From Archangium sp. (lineage in GTDB: Bacteria > Myxococcota > Myxococcia > Myxococcales > Myxococcaceae): 64,000 bases of DNA. Positions 1-7,230 of this stretch are shown in pieces; the first letter of the stretch is position 1, and each line of letters starts with the position of its first letter. Location of the stretch: NCBI GenBank assembly GCA_030681645.1, contig JAUXRX010000048.1, forward strand, positions 1 to 64,000, read 5' to 3'. The notes beneath the pieces are model-generated. The model saw only the letters and a list, made by a program, of their open reading frames with translations, was not told the DNA's origin and searched no databases. A program made the translations under genes and the position numbers.

Positions 1-495
1 GCGGCGTGGGGCCCCAGGGGGGCTTCGAGCGGGCGGCGGCCCCCGCCCGGCTGCGCGCGCGCCCTGTGCATTTCAAGTCGGGACTCAGTGCACTCGGGGC
101 CGGCCTCAAGAAGTACCCGTCCGCCCCCAGGGGCTCCCCGAGGTGCGGCGCGCTTGAGCGCGCGCCGCCACGCCCGCGGCCTGCGGGCCGCTCTCGTGCA
201 AGTCGGGGAGTCGCTCACACTGATCACCTCGGAGATCACCAACGCGCGCCGGCTGAGATTCGGGGGTACTCCGGTCCTGGCTCGGGTGGCGATCGCTGCT
301 CATAAGGTCAGCCAGGGCCCTCGTTTCTGCCGGCGACGCTGCTGATCCGCTGGTCGGCGAGAACCGAACAGCAGCAGCTAAGAGAGAAACTTCAGCCGGT
401 GATCGCGCTCGCCTCGGTGGTGGAGCTGATCGCCAACCTCTTCCCTCAAGAGCCCAGGGCACGAGCTCCCTTCCTGCCCGAGCGACGGCGCCGCG
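1..495. other. No recognisable gene; probably degraded sequence
   Basis: Several frames are open on both strands, as expected at this GC content, but none gives a protein I recognise, and no good ribosome binding site precedes any of them. The stretch lies directly upstream of three orphan RHS tips, so it may be the decayed remainder of a larger RHS or mobile region. That is an inference from position only. Confidence 0.4.
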
Positions 496-1302
496 GTGCT
501 GTCCGCCGCGAGCTCCATCGCGCTACGCTTCGCGGCGATGCTCGCGCTCAGCACCAGCTCCACGTCGACCCACGCGCACGCGCGGCCGAAAACTCGCGTC
601 GGGGTTTTCGAGCAGCGCCGTGCACCTCGCGTCAGGGCTCGAGCGGCCGCAAGCCGAGAAGCGCGCTGGGGAAATTCCTGCGAAGTACGACGAAGCACGG
701 CAGGCCTCAGTCAGTACCTCTCTCCGGAGCCGTATCTTCAGAAGCCTTGGTGGGTGAAGTCGGCTGCGGAGCAGGGCGGTTCCGTTGCGACCTATGCCTA
801 CGCTGCGAACAACCCTCTTCGAAATACAGATCCGACGGGCCTCTTCGTCCTCGGCCCTGGCAGTACCTGCGGGAACTGGCCTGCGGCGGTCGCTTTGGCC
901 AAGGAATGGGCGGGCTGCAAGGGGCTGACCGCGAGCACTCCATTGAATTCCTGCCAGAAGGAGGTCCAGGCCCGCGCTGGGTGCGACATCTGCCAGTTCT
1001 TGGCGATCTCAGGGGGGCCGACGATGCACGTCCGCCCGCTGATCAGCCGTGCTCACACGAACGTTGGGAGCTTCTATCCTGCCACGATCGATCACCCGGA
1101 GCCCGACCCCTCCGCAGTCGATTCCGCGCTCTGTTCCGACAGCGGCAAGGTGAACACGCTTGCTTGGGTACTGATCGACGAGGCGACACACTGGTGCTCG
1201 TCGGTGACCGGCAGCAAGGTCCAAGACTGCTACAGCATGAAGGACCCCACTGGCGCAGGCACCGGCGTCGCGCGCTACTGCAAGGACATGGGTGGCAAGT
1301 GA
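496..1302 (+). CDS. Orphan RHS-repeat C-terminal toxin tip
   Basis: From about residue 74 the protein carries the hallmark RHS-associated core end, reading YLSPEP, then YAYAANNPLRNTDPTG at about residues 98-113. A variable C-terminal domain of about 155 residues follows. That is the architecture of polymorphic toxins, in which the core ejects a C-terminal toxin, but the long RHS barrel that should precede it is missing. The first 70 or so residues look like low-complexity read-through, so the true start is unknown and the gene is probably a displaced cassette. The tip is Cys-rich (about eight Cys) and contains I-D-E-A-T-H-W-C near residue 227, which looks like a zincin HEATH motif with the first His replaced by Asp (D228). 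Toxin activity is inferred, not seen. The stop overlaps the start of the next gene. Confidence 0.6.
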   Translation: MLSAASSIALRFAAMLALSTSSTSTHAHARPKTRVGVFEQRRAPRVRARAAASREARWGNSCEVRRSTAGLSQYLSPEPYLQKPWWVKSAAEQGGSVATYAYAANNPLRNTDPTGLFVLGPGSTCGNWPAAVALAKEWAGCKGLTASTPLNSCQKEVQARAGCDICQFLAISGGPTMHVRPLISRAHTNVGSFYPATIDHPEPDPSAVDSALCSDSGKVNTLAWVLIDEATHWCSSVTGSKVQDCYSMKDPTGAGTGVARYCKDMGGK

Positions 1303-1685
1303 ACCGGCGCATCGTGGCCCTTCTCGGTGCCGCCTTCGCGACACTGGTCGCAGGCTACGTGGTCAGCAGCCCCTATTGGACGACCTACTTCGCCGATGAT
1401 GGCGGACCGGTCTTCTGCCGATGTGGTGTCCATCGCCTAGCCGATCGAACCGTCCGCGAGTGCTGGCGGGGGATAGACGAAATCGTCCTCGTTGAGGAGC
1501 GCCTTAACGGCGGGGGGCGACGCACGAGCAACTTCGCACAGGGGATTGAGGTCCGCCGTGAACTGGTCGCATCGAACGGTGACACGCGCGTTCTCCATCG
1601 CCAGTTCGCCGACTGCTGGCTCGAGGGCGCCATCGACGCGGGGGTTACCATCCAAGGCCAGACGGGAATCCCGTGCCCCTTGTGA
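1299..1685 (+). CDS. Putative membrane-anchored immunity protein for the RHS tip
   Basis: A 128-residue protein starts at GTG 1299 inside the stop of the toxin tip (GTGA overlap), which points to translational coupling. The N-terminus has basic residues followed by about 18 hydrophobic residues (IVALLGAAFATLVAGYVV), a membrane anchor or signal. The rest is soluble with four Cys (two of them in FCRC) and would lie in the periplasm if exported. It matches no family I know. Immunity function is inferred only from its place directly behind a polymorphic-toxin tip and its small size. A periplasmic location would suit a toxin acting on the cell envelope. Confidence 0.5.
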   Translation: MNRRIVALLGAAFATLVAGYVVSSPYWTTYFADDGGPVFCRCGVHRLADRTVRECWRGIDEIVLVEERLNGGGRRTSNFAQGIEVRRELVASNGDTRVLHRQFADCWLEGAIDAGVTIQGQTGIPCPL

Positions 1686-2234
1686 CCGGCGTCAGCCGTT
1701 ACCTCTCTCCTGAGCCCATGCTTCGGAAGCCTGGGTTTGCAAGAAACGCAGCACTGATCGGACGGAGTTTCCCCGCATATGGGTACGCCCTGAATAATCC
1801 CGTAGCGTACACTGACAAAACGGGAAGCTCGCTGGCGTTTGCTTCACAACTTGGGACTGCTGCGTATTGCGACTCGGACCTGAGGCGTGTGGTGGCGCCG
1901 CAGCCGCAGGGGCAATCGTCGGCGGCGCAGCGGGCGCGGCCGCGGGCGGCGGGGCAGCGCAATGTTCGGCTGCGCCAAGGCGTCCTCCATTCGATCCGTT
2001 CCCAAACCCGCTGCCTCCACCGGACCCCATGTTTCCACCGGCTTGGCCGGATCCCATCCCCCGCTCGCCGCCGATCACTCCGCCTGAGCACCCGTCGCCG
2101 CGTCAGAACTGCGAGATGATTTGGCTGAGAGTTTTCGACAAGCGATGCGGAGGACTGGCAACGCGGGCATTGCGGCAGCCGAGGCCGACAACGATCCGGC
2201 TTACCTCCAGTGCATCGCGAACCTCCCAAGCTGA
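1682..2234 (+). pseudogene. Second RHS tip, frameshifted
   Basis: A second copy of the RHS core end starts at GTG 1682 inside the stop of the preceding gene: SRYLSPEP, then YGYALNNPVAYTDKTG. The protein-like sequence then jumps frame twice. Near 1870 it passes to a frame reading ACGGAAAAGAIVGGAAGAAA, the usual Ala/Gly linker after an RHS core. After about 2088 it passes to a frame ending NDPAYLQCIANLPS at the TGA at 2232-2234. No single frame covers the gene. The indels could be real decay or assembly errors. Residual similarity to the first tip is limited to the core end, as expected for exchanged toxin tips. Confidence 0.55.
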
Positions 2235-2243
2235 GGCCGACCA

Positions 2244-2561
2244 GTGAGCGATCCCGAGAAAATAAAGTTGCTTGTCCGAAGTGCTGCCACCAGTCCTACC
2301 CCCGAAGCATTCCTGTCGGACCTGACTTCGGCAGCTCGCGCTGCCGCCCCAGGAAGTGTCGTGTTCTCGTCACTCGCCCAGACGGTGCTCTGGATCTGCT
2401 CAACCCGCGGAGTCTTTGATGGGGTCCCCGAAGATGTGTTGATCGACCTCGTCGCCACTACGGATTCCGAGGAGGTGACCGAGCGCCTGCGCCAGTTTGC
2501 TTCGGACAGGGGTCTAGCGGGGCTTGCGGATGCATGCGCTATGCGTGGAAGACCGAAGTGA
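2244..2561 (+). CDS. Putative immunity protein for the second RHS tip
   Basis: The GTG at 2244 opens a 105-residue, largely helical acidic protein with no signal peptide, so it is likely cytoplasmic. It contains an Ala-rich helix near the middle (LTSAARAAAPGSVVF) and ends ACAMRGRPK. The gene sits ten bases after the remnant of the second RHS tip and is immediately followed by a third RHS core fragment, the layout of orphan toxin/immunity cassettes. I do not recognise the fold. It appears intact although its partner toxin is frameshifted, as is common when immunity genes are kept to protect against relatives. Codon third-position GC is lower than in the housekeeping genes further right. Confidence 0.45.
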   Translation: MSDPEKIKLLVRSAATSPTPEAFLSDLTSAARAAAPGSVVFSSLAQTVLWICSTRGVFDGVPEDVLIDLVATTDSEEVTERLRQFASDRGLAGLADACAMRGRPK

Positions 2562-2585
2562 ACGAAGGGTGGTTGAGGCTGAGGT

Positions 2586-2848
2586 AGACCCCAGCCGCTA
2601 CCTCTCCCCCGAGTCTCCTCCAGAATCCCAACTTTGTCCGAGGAATGGCTCGCGGCGGATACGCAACGCCGACATATGCTTATGCGCTGAACAACCCCAT
2701 CAGGTACACGGACCCTGATGGGCGCTTCGTCCCTGCCGCCGCGGCAGCAGCCGCGACAACGGGTGGCGGCATTGGGGCCGGGGCGGCCGCAGGCACGGCC
2801 GGTGGTAGAGGCGGGAATCGGCTTCTTGCTGTGTCTCGCGTCTAAGTG
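2586..2848 (+). pseudogene. Third RHS core end, frameshifted remnant
   Basis: A third RHS core end starts in one frame (DPSRYLSPES) and continues in the next (NPNFVRGMARGG, then YAYALNNPIRYTDPDG at about 2675-2722), so about one base is missing near 2615. An Ala/Gly linker (PAAAAAAATTGGGIGAGAAAG) follows, then the frame is lost again and closes at 2843-2845. No complete toxin domain is visible behind it. This is the most decayed of the three cassettes. Confidence 0.55.
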
Positions 2849-3115
2849 GATCACCTGATCGTCGGTGGCGACAAAGGGCTCCGCCGCCAAGATGAACGAA
2901 GAAGACGAAGTCACGAAGTCAGCCGGTGAGGCAGGCGCAAGGACGTTGCACATCGTGAGGACCGAAGAGCGGAAGGGGCGGCTCAGCTTCCTGCCCATCG
3001 ACGTGCCCGTGGCGGAGGTGCTCCGTGCGCCGGTGGTGCGGAAACCTTCCCGCGAGCACTCAAGGCCCCGCGCGCGCGCGGAGAATCATCAACACTCGCG
3101 CGGAGTTGAGAAGAG
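2849..3115. other. Intergenic tail of the RHS island; nothing recognised
   Basis: A plus-strand frame beginning at the ATG at 2892 (MNEEDEVTKSAGEAG) reads plausibly for about 60 codons but then runs straight through the tRNA gene, so I do not call it. It may be a leftover of the third toxin tip or of its immunity gene. Confidence 0.35.
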
Positions 3116-3187
3116 TGGGCCCACCAGGATTCGAACCTGGAACCAAGCGGTTATGAGCCGCCAGCTCTACCGTTGAGCTATGAGCCC
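3116..3187 (-). tRNA. tRNA with CAU anticodon (Met elongator or Ile2)
   Basis: On the minus strand the sequence folds into a full cloverleaf: 7-bp acceptor stem GGGCTCA/TGGGCCC with two G.U-type pairs, D arm GCTC-AACGGTA-GAGC, anticodon loop CTCATAA (anticodon CAT), 5-base variable loop, and T arm CCAGG-TTCGAAT-CCTGG. The discriminator is A and CCA is not encoded. G1:C72 excludes initiator tRNA. The stretch after the anticodon (CATAACCGCTTGGT) resembles tRNA-Ile2, whose C34 is modified by TilS, but elongator Met cannot be ruled out. It borders the RHS island and could have served as its integration site, although no direct repeat was found. Confidence 0.9.
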
Positions 3188-3235
3188 GTTCGCTTCGCCT
3201 GACGAACGCGGAGCACCCTACCAGACGGACGCCGC

Positions 3236-3853
3236 GTGCCCACCAGAGCCCGAAAGAAGCGCGAGACGTACCACCACGGAGATCTCTCCAACGCGCTCGT
3301 CGCCGCCGCGCTCGAGGTGATCGCGAAGGAAGAGCAGCTCACCCTGCGCGAGGTGAGCCGCCGGGTCGGCGTCAATCACCGCGCCGTGTACCGCCACTTC
3401 GCCGATCTCACCGCGCTCCTCGCCGCCGTGGCAGAGCAGGGGTACCGGCAGCTCCTGGTGGCGCTCGAGGACGCGCTCGCTTCGGCGAAGAAGGCCCCGC
3501 CCGAGAAGCGCATGGAGGCGCTCGCCTGCGCCTACGTCGCCTTCGCCATCGATCACCCCGCGCACTACCGGATCATGTTCGGCCGCCGCCTCAATGAGGA
3601 CGGCCGCTTCAACGTGCTCGAGGACCTCGTGCTCAAGGCCTTCACCATCATCGACACCGAGGTCGCCGCCGGCATCGAGTCGGGCAAGTTCGTCTCCCGC
3701 CCCCGACGCGAGCTGGTGTTCGCGTTCTGGAGCCTCGCGCATGGTTTCGCCAGCTTGACGCTCGTCAGGCGCATCAAGGTGAAGCGGGTGCTCGTCGACC
3801 CCTACGTGCGGCAGATCGTGGCTCCTTTCATCGCGGGGTTGCGGGCGCTCTGA
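3236..3853 (+). CDS. TetR/AcrR-family transcriptional regulator
   Basis: A 205-residue protein. The N-terminus carries the YHHGDL-x-ALV-AAALEV motif that opens one TetR subfamily, followed by the helix-turn-helix (LTLREVSRRVGVNHRAVYRH, residues about 32-51) and the F-A-D-L-TALL that ends the DNA-binding domain. The C-terminal part is a helical ligand-binding/dimerisation domain. Such repressors usually control neighbouring genes in response to a small ligand. The hydrolase gene starts 50 bases downstream on the same strand and is the obvious candidate target. The GTG at 3236 is chosen because the next in-frame starts lie inside the DNA-binding domain. Confidence 0.85.
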   Translation: MPTRARKKRETYHHGDLSNALVAAALEVIAKEEQLTLREVSRRVGVNHRAVYRHFADLTALLAAVAEQGYRQLLVALEDALASAKKAPPEKRMEALACAYVAFAIDHPAHYRIMFGRRLNEDGRFNVLEDLVLKAFTIIDTEVAAGIESGKFVSRPRRELVFAFWSLAHGFASLTLVRRIKVKRVLVDPYVRQIVAPFIAGLRAL

Positions 3854-3904
3854 TCGACTTGAAAAATCAGCTCGTGGTGCTTATGTCTCCAGTGGAGACT
3901 TAAC

Positions 3905-4825
3905 GTGCCTTCCTCCCGCCCTCTCGCCAAAGACGCCGTTCGCCTCACCGCAGACGACGGTTACTGCCTGGTCGGGCACGTCACCGGCGCGGGCAAGCGG
4001 GGCCCGGTGCTGGTGGTCAACGGCGCCACCGGCGTGCGCCAGTGGTACTACGCCCGCTTCGCGTCCTGGGCGGCAGAGCAGGGCGCCACCGTGCTCACCT
4101 GGGACTACCGCGGCATCGGTGAGTCCCGCCCGCATCGCCTCCGCGGCTTCCCCGGCTCCATGCGCGACTGGGGCCACCACGATCTCGAAGGCGTGCTCCG
4201 CTTCGCCAGCAAGGAATGGAGCGGGCGTCCCCTCGTCGCCGTCGGCCACAGCGTCGGCGGCCAGATCCTCGGCCAACCCGCCAGCAACCAGCTCTACTCG
4301 CGCGCCGTCACCGTCGGCAGCCAGTTCGGCTCGTGGCAGCTCTGGCCCGCCCCGCGGAAGTGGGCCTTCGCCGGCCTCTGGTACGGCCTCATGCCCGGCA
4401 TCACCCACACCCTCGGCTACTTCCCCGGCTCGCTCGGCATCGGCGCCGATCTCCCCAAGGAGGTCGCCCTCGAGTGGGCCCGCTGGTGCCGCAGTCCCGG
4501 CTTCTTCCTCGAGCACGGCGTCACCCGCGAGGGCTACGCGCGCCTCTCGATTCCCATGCTCTCGTTCAGCTTCACCGACGACACCTACGCCCCGAAGGCC
4601 GCCGTCGACGCGCTGCACTCGCTCTACGCCCGAGCCCAGGTCGAGCGCAGGCACCTGAGCCCACCAGACGTCGGCGTGAAGGAGGTCGGTCACTTCGGCT
4701 TCTTCAAGGAAGCGTTCCGCGCGACCCTCTGGGAGCAGCTGGGCGAGTTCGTCTTCGGCGCGGCTCCGGTGCGCTACGGTGCGGCCGATGGCGCCCACCC
4801 CGAAAGCCGCGCAGCACACGTTTGA
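3905..4825 (+). CDS. Alpha/beta hydrolase family protein
   Basis: A 306-residue cytoplasmic enzyme of the alpha/beta hydrolase fold (COG4757-like). Visible landmarks are the oxyanion-side VVNGATG near residue 40, the WDYRGIGES stretch near residue 65, and the nucleophile elbow GHSVGG (Ser near residue 117). A late acid (TDDTYAP near residue 226) and a late His (VGHFGFF near residue 262) complete a plausible catalytic triad. The substrate is unknown. The GTG at 3905 gives the usual start for the family. It follows a TetR-type regulator and its 3' end overlaps the next gene by about 40 bases, suggesting coupled expression. Confidence 0.8.
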   Translation: MPSSRPLAKDAVRLTADDGYCLVGHVTGAGKRGPVLVVNGATGVRQWYYARFASWAAEQGATVLTWDYRGIGESRPHRLRGFPGSMRDWGHHDLEGVLRFASKEWSGRPLVAVGHSVGGQILGQPASNQLYSRAVTVGSQFGSWQLWPAPRKWAFAGLWYGLMPGITHTLGYFPGSLGIGADLPKEVALEWARWCRSPGFFLEHGVTREGYARLSIPMLSFSFTDDTYAPKAAVDALHSLYARAQVERRHLSPPDVGVKEVGHFGFFKEAFRATLWEQLGEFVFGAAPVRYGAADGAHPESRAAHV

Positions 4826-5177
4826 GGAGCTGCTCGACGGGGTCGAACCCGCGCTGGTGAAGATCGCCCGTGCCCTTCGCGCGATGATCGTGAAGGTCCA
4901 CCCCGACGCCGTCGAGACCGTGCGCCTCGGCGACCACGCCGCCACCTACGGCGTCGGCCCGAAGAAGATGACCGACGGCTACGCGTACATCATGCCCCTG
5001 CGGGAGTACGTGAACCTCGGGCTCTACCAGGGTGCCCTGCTGAAGGACCCGAAGCGGCTCCTCGAAGGCACCGGCAAGGGCCTGCGCCACGTGAAGATCC
5101 GCTCGCTGCAGGACGCAGTGAATCCCGCGTTGCGCTCGCTGGTCGCCGCGGGGCTGGCCCTTCGTCAGAAGGGGTGA
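4788..5177 (+). CDS. DUF1801/YdhG-like small protein
   Basis: About 129 residues. The conserved core reads LRAMIVKVHPDAVETVRLGD, then YAYIMPLREYVNLGLYQGA and LEGTGKGLRHVKI, the pattern of the YdhG-like DUF1801 family. Members are small and cytoplasmic, related to the frataxin-like YdhG fold; their biochemical role is not settled. An in-frame GTG at 4779 is an alternative start; the ATG at 4788 is preferred. The gene overlaps the end of the hydrolase gene, so the two are probably co-transcribed. Confidence 0.65.
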   Translation: MAPTPKAAQHTFEELLDGVEPALVKIARALRAMIVKVHPDAVETVRLGDHAATYGVGPKKMTDGYAYIMPLREYVNLGLYQGALLKDPKRLLEGTGKGLRHVKIRSLQDAVNPALRSLVAAGLALRQKG

Positions 5178-5219
5178 GCCGACGTTGTGACGAGAAGTAC
5201 GCAGAAGTATGATGAACGT

Positions 5220-5528
5220 ATGACGAACAAGCACCGCCTCTCGGCCTCGGTCGACGCGAGCCTCATTGCCGCGGCGGAGACCGCCATCTCCCGCGGGCGC
5301 GCCCCCAACCTGAGCGCCTGGGTCAACGACGCCCTGCGACTCAAGCTCGAGCACGACCAGAGAATGACCGCGCTCGACGAATTGCTCTCAGCGTACGAGT
5401 CGAAACACGGGCTCATCACCGAGGCTGAGATCGCTGCGGCAAGTCGCTGGGCGCGTGCCCGGGCCGTGGTGGTGCGGGGCGCGCCGCTTCGGCCGCAGGC
5501 CACCCGCAAGCCACGGAAGAGCGCATGA
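5220..5528 (+). CDS. VapB-like antitoxin
   Basis: About 102 residues. The N-terminus (HRLSASVDASLIAAAETAIS, then SAWVNDALRLKLEHD) has the short strand plus two helices of a ribbon-helix-helix DNA-binding domain. A basic, flexible C-terminus that could clamp a toxin follows. Its stop overlaps the next gene (ATGA at 5525-5528), the classical antitoxin-first arrangement. Such antitoxins neutralise their partner and repress their own promoter. An upstream GTG at 5187 is a possible longer start; the ATG at 5220 places the ribbon near the N-terminus as usual. Confidence 0.75.
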   Translation: MTNKHRLSASVDASLIAAAETAISRGRAPNLSAWVNDALRLKLEHDQRMTALDELLSAYESKHGLITEAEIAAASRWARARAVVVRGAPLRPQATRKPRKSA

Positions 5529-5902
5529 CGCTGGTCCTCGATGCGGGCGCCTTCCTGGCGGTCGAGCGCGGCGACCGTCGCGTGATGGCGCTGCTGAAGC
5601 GCGAGCGGCTGGGGGGCCGGGCTCCCCTCTCGCATGGTGCGGTCGTCGGTCAGGTCTGGCGAGGAGGCGCGCGCCAGGCGCAGCTCGCCCGGCTGCTGCG
5701 CGCCACGGAGATCAGCCCCGTCGACCTCGAGCTGGGCCGCAGGGCAGGGGAGTTGCTGGGTCGGGTCCGGGCGAATGACGTCGTGGACGCTGCGGTCGTG
5801 CTCCTCTGCGTTGATGGCGATCAACTGCTCACCTCGGACCCCGGCGATCTGACCTCGCTGGCGGTCGCGGCCGGAATTCACCTCGAGCTCATTCGCGTGT
5901 GA
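5525..5902 (+). CDS. VapC-like PIN-domain toxin
   Basis: A 125-residue PIN-domain protein, the usual VapC length. The first acidic residue lies in LVLDAGAFLAVERGD (Asp6, with Glu14 nearby), a third in NDVVDAAVV (about residues 88-96) and a last in TSDPGDL (about residue 105). These are the positions of the metal-binding acids of PIN ribonucleases. Known VapC toxins cut tRNA or rRNA in the cytoplasm. The gene overlaps its antitoxin by four bases, which supports a functional pair. Target RNA cannot be told from sequence. Confidence 0.85.
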   Translation: MTLVLDAGAFLAVERGDRRVMALLKRERLGGRAPLSHGAVVGQVWRGGARQAQLARLLRATEISPVDLELGRRAGELLGRVRANDVVDAAVVLLCVDGDQLLTSDPGDLTSLAVAAGIHLELIRV

Positions 5903-5930
5903 CGATCGCGCCGCTGGCGCTTCGGAAGAA

Positions 5931-6245
5931 GTGAGCTTCGAGGCGTATGCTCCCCGGGTGACCGATCGCGAGCTGCGGGACGAGATCGAGCGACTGTCGG
6001 CCGAGCTCCGCGCCGCTCGGGACGAGCTGGCGGCGAGCGTCTCCAGCGCCGCGGGTCCCAACCGCGTGAAGGACCTCGGCTCGAAGATCACCGCCGCGAA
6101 GCTCGAGCGCACCGCCCTCCGCGAACAGATCGAGTCCAGCCGGAAGCTGCTGGTCGTGCAGAGAAGAGAGCTCGCAGACCTGAAGTCCCAGCTCGGCTGG
6201 GCGGAACAGCCGGGCGGCCCCGAAGAACCCTGGAACTTCGGTTGA
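5931..6245 (+). CDS. Short coiled-coil protein
   Basis: A 104-residue protein, almost entirely charged helix (RELRDEIERLSAELRAARDE, then KITAAKLERTALREQIESSR), so a coiled coil with no signal or membrane segment. A GTG at 5958 (V-T-D-R-E-L) is a second possible start. Its last codons overlap the next gene (TTGA at 6242-6245), and both proteins share coiled-coil character, so they may form one complex. No family recognised. Confidence 0.6.
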   Translation: MSFEAYAPRVTDRELRDEIERLSAELRAARDELAASVSSAAGPNRVKDLGSKITAAKLERTALREQIESSRKLLVVQRRELADLKSQLGWAEQPGGPEEPWNFG

Positions 6246-6817
6246 GCACCCATGAGCTCGAGCAGCGCCGCGCCGCGCTGGGCGCCGAGCTGCGCCAGGT
6301 GCGCCGGGCGGTCGAGAAGAACCTGCGCGCCGCGGGCGGCCGCCTGGCCCATTCCCTTCAAGCAGAGCTGGACGACCTGCAGAAGCAGGTGGCGGCGTTG
6401 GCGAAGAAGGCCGACGCGCTCTCGGTGCAGGTCGTTCGCTGCACTGACGAACTCAGCGCGCTCAGGCTTCAGATCGCCGCCGCTCAGCTGCTCCCGTCCG
6501 CGCCTCACGTCGTCGACTTTCCCGAGCGCTTCGCCGGTGTCGGGGCCGAGCTCGAGAGCCGCGACAGCTGGCCCGTCGTCGCTCGGGTCTTTGGCGGCGG
6601 GCCCTGTGCGCGCGCAGGCGTGAAGCCCGGCGATCGCCTCGTCGGCATCGACGGCCAGTCCGTGAGGGGAAGGTCGCTGGGCAGCGTCGTCGAGTCGTTG
6701 CGCGGCGAGGTCGACTCCGAGGTGAGCATCGAGCTCGACCGCCGCGGCGAAGTTCAGACCACGGTCATCCAGAGGCAGCAGCTGGCGAAGGTCCCGGACG
6801 GGTACGTGCCCGGGTGA
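6242..6817 (+). CDS. Coiled-coil protein with C-terminal PDZ domain
   Basis: A 191-residue protein from TTG 6242, overlapping the previous stop. Residues 5-80 form a coiled coil (QRRAALGAELRQVRRAVEKN and on). Residues about 95-185 form a PDZ domain with the typical GPCARAGVKPGDRLVGIDGQ loop-strand region and a following VSIELDRRGE strand. There is no signal peptide, so it is probably cytoplasmic and binds a peptide or C-terminal tail. No protease domain is attached. Its 3' end overlaps a convergent gene by about 53 bases. Confidence 0.7.
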   Translation: MSTHELEQRRAALGAELRQVRRAVEKNLRAAGGRLAHSLQAELDDLQKQVAALAKKADALSVQVVRCTDELSALRLQIAAAQLLPSAPHVVDFPERFAGVGAELESRDSWPVVARVFGGGPCARAGVKPGDRLVGIDGQSVRGRSLGSVVESLRGEVDSEVSIELDRRGEVQTTVIQRQQLAKVPDGYVPG

Positions 6818-7139
6818 GCGAGACCCGGCTCCCCGACCGCCCCAGCTTCACGCCCTCCTTCGCGAGCCGCCTCGCCTGCTCAGCCGCCACCTGGGGGGCG
6901 AGCGTCCCGTCGCTGCGCAGCACCCGCCACCAGGGAATGCCCTCGAGCCGGTGGAGCGCCTGCACCACCGCCCGCGCCGCCCCCGGCTTCCCCGCCATCA
7001 ACGCCACCCGCGCGTAGCTCGCCGTCTGCCCGCGCGGAATCGACCGCACGGCGCGCTCGACCGCCGTCAGCCAGGGGGTGAGCGCGCTCCCTCGACTCCG
7101 CTCGGGAGGCACGGGGGGCGTCTTCTTTCTCTTCTTCAT
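6765..7139 (-). CDS. Alkyltransferase-like protein (ATL), MGMT family
   Basis: A 124-residue protein from ATG 7139. The family core is present: VRSIPRGQTASYARVA (about residues 31-46, with R and Y of the DNA-binding helix), then GIPWWRVLRSDGTL at residues 67-80. In true O6-alkylguanine methyltransferases the motif is PCHRV, with Cys accepting the alkyl group. Here both C and H are Trp (W70, W71), so the protein cannot act as a methyltransferase. ATL proteins of this kind bind O6-alkylguanine and hand the lesion to nucleotide-excision repair. The first 20 residues (basic, then ERSRGSA) partly derive from a dispersed repeat element at about 7089-7105. Confidence 0.85.
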   Translation of the reverse strand: MKKRKKTPPVPPERSRGSALTPWLTAVERAVRSIPRGQTASYARVALMAGKPGAARAVVQALHRLEGIPWWRVLRSDGTLAPQVAAEQARRLAKEGVKLGRSGSRVSLTRARTRPGPSPAAASG

Positions 7140-7230
7140 GAAGGAACCGTGAAGCTGTCGTGAGTGGGCCGTGGAGCAGCCGCCTCGACGGCATCGCATC
7201 CTTCCTCCCGTCACCTCAAGGAGGAACACC

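Noticed and set aside
2201-2998. 265-codon minus-strand frame across the RHS region
   Set aside because: Antisense to the immunity-like gene and the third RHS core end, whose plus-strand motifs are clear; no domain in the minus frame.
2865-3176. Small protein gene overlapping the tRNA
   Set aside because: The frame runs through the tRNA gene, where its sequence (RIRTWNQAVMSRQLYR) is simply translated tRNA.
3116-3187. Integration site duplication at the tRNA
   Set aside because: No direct repeat of the tRNA 3' end and no integrase gene were found nearby.
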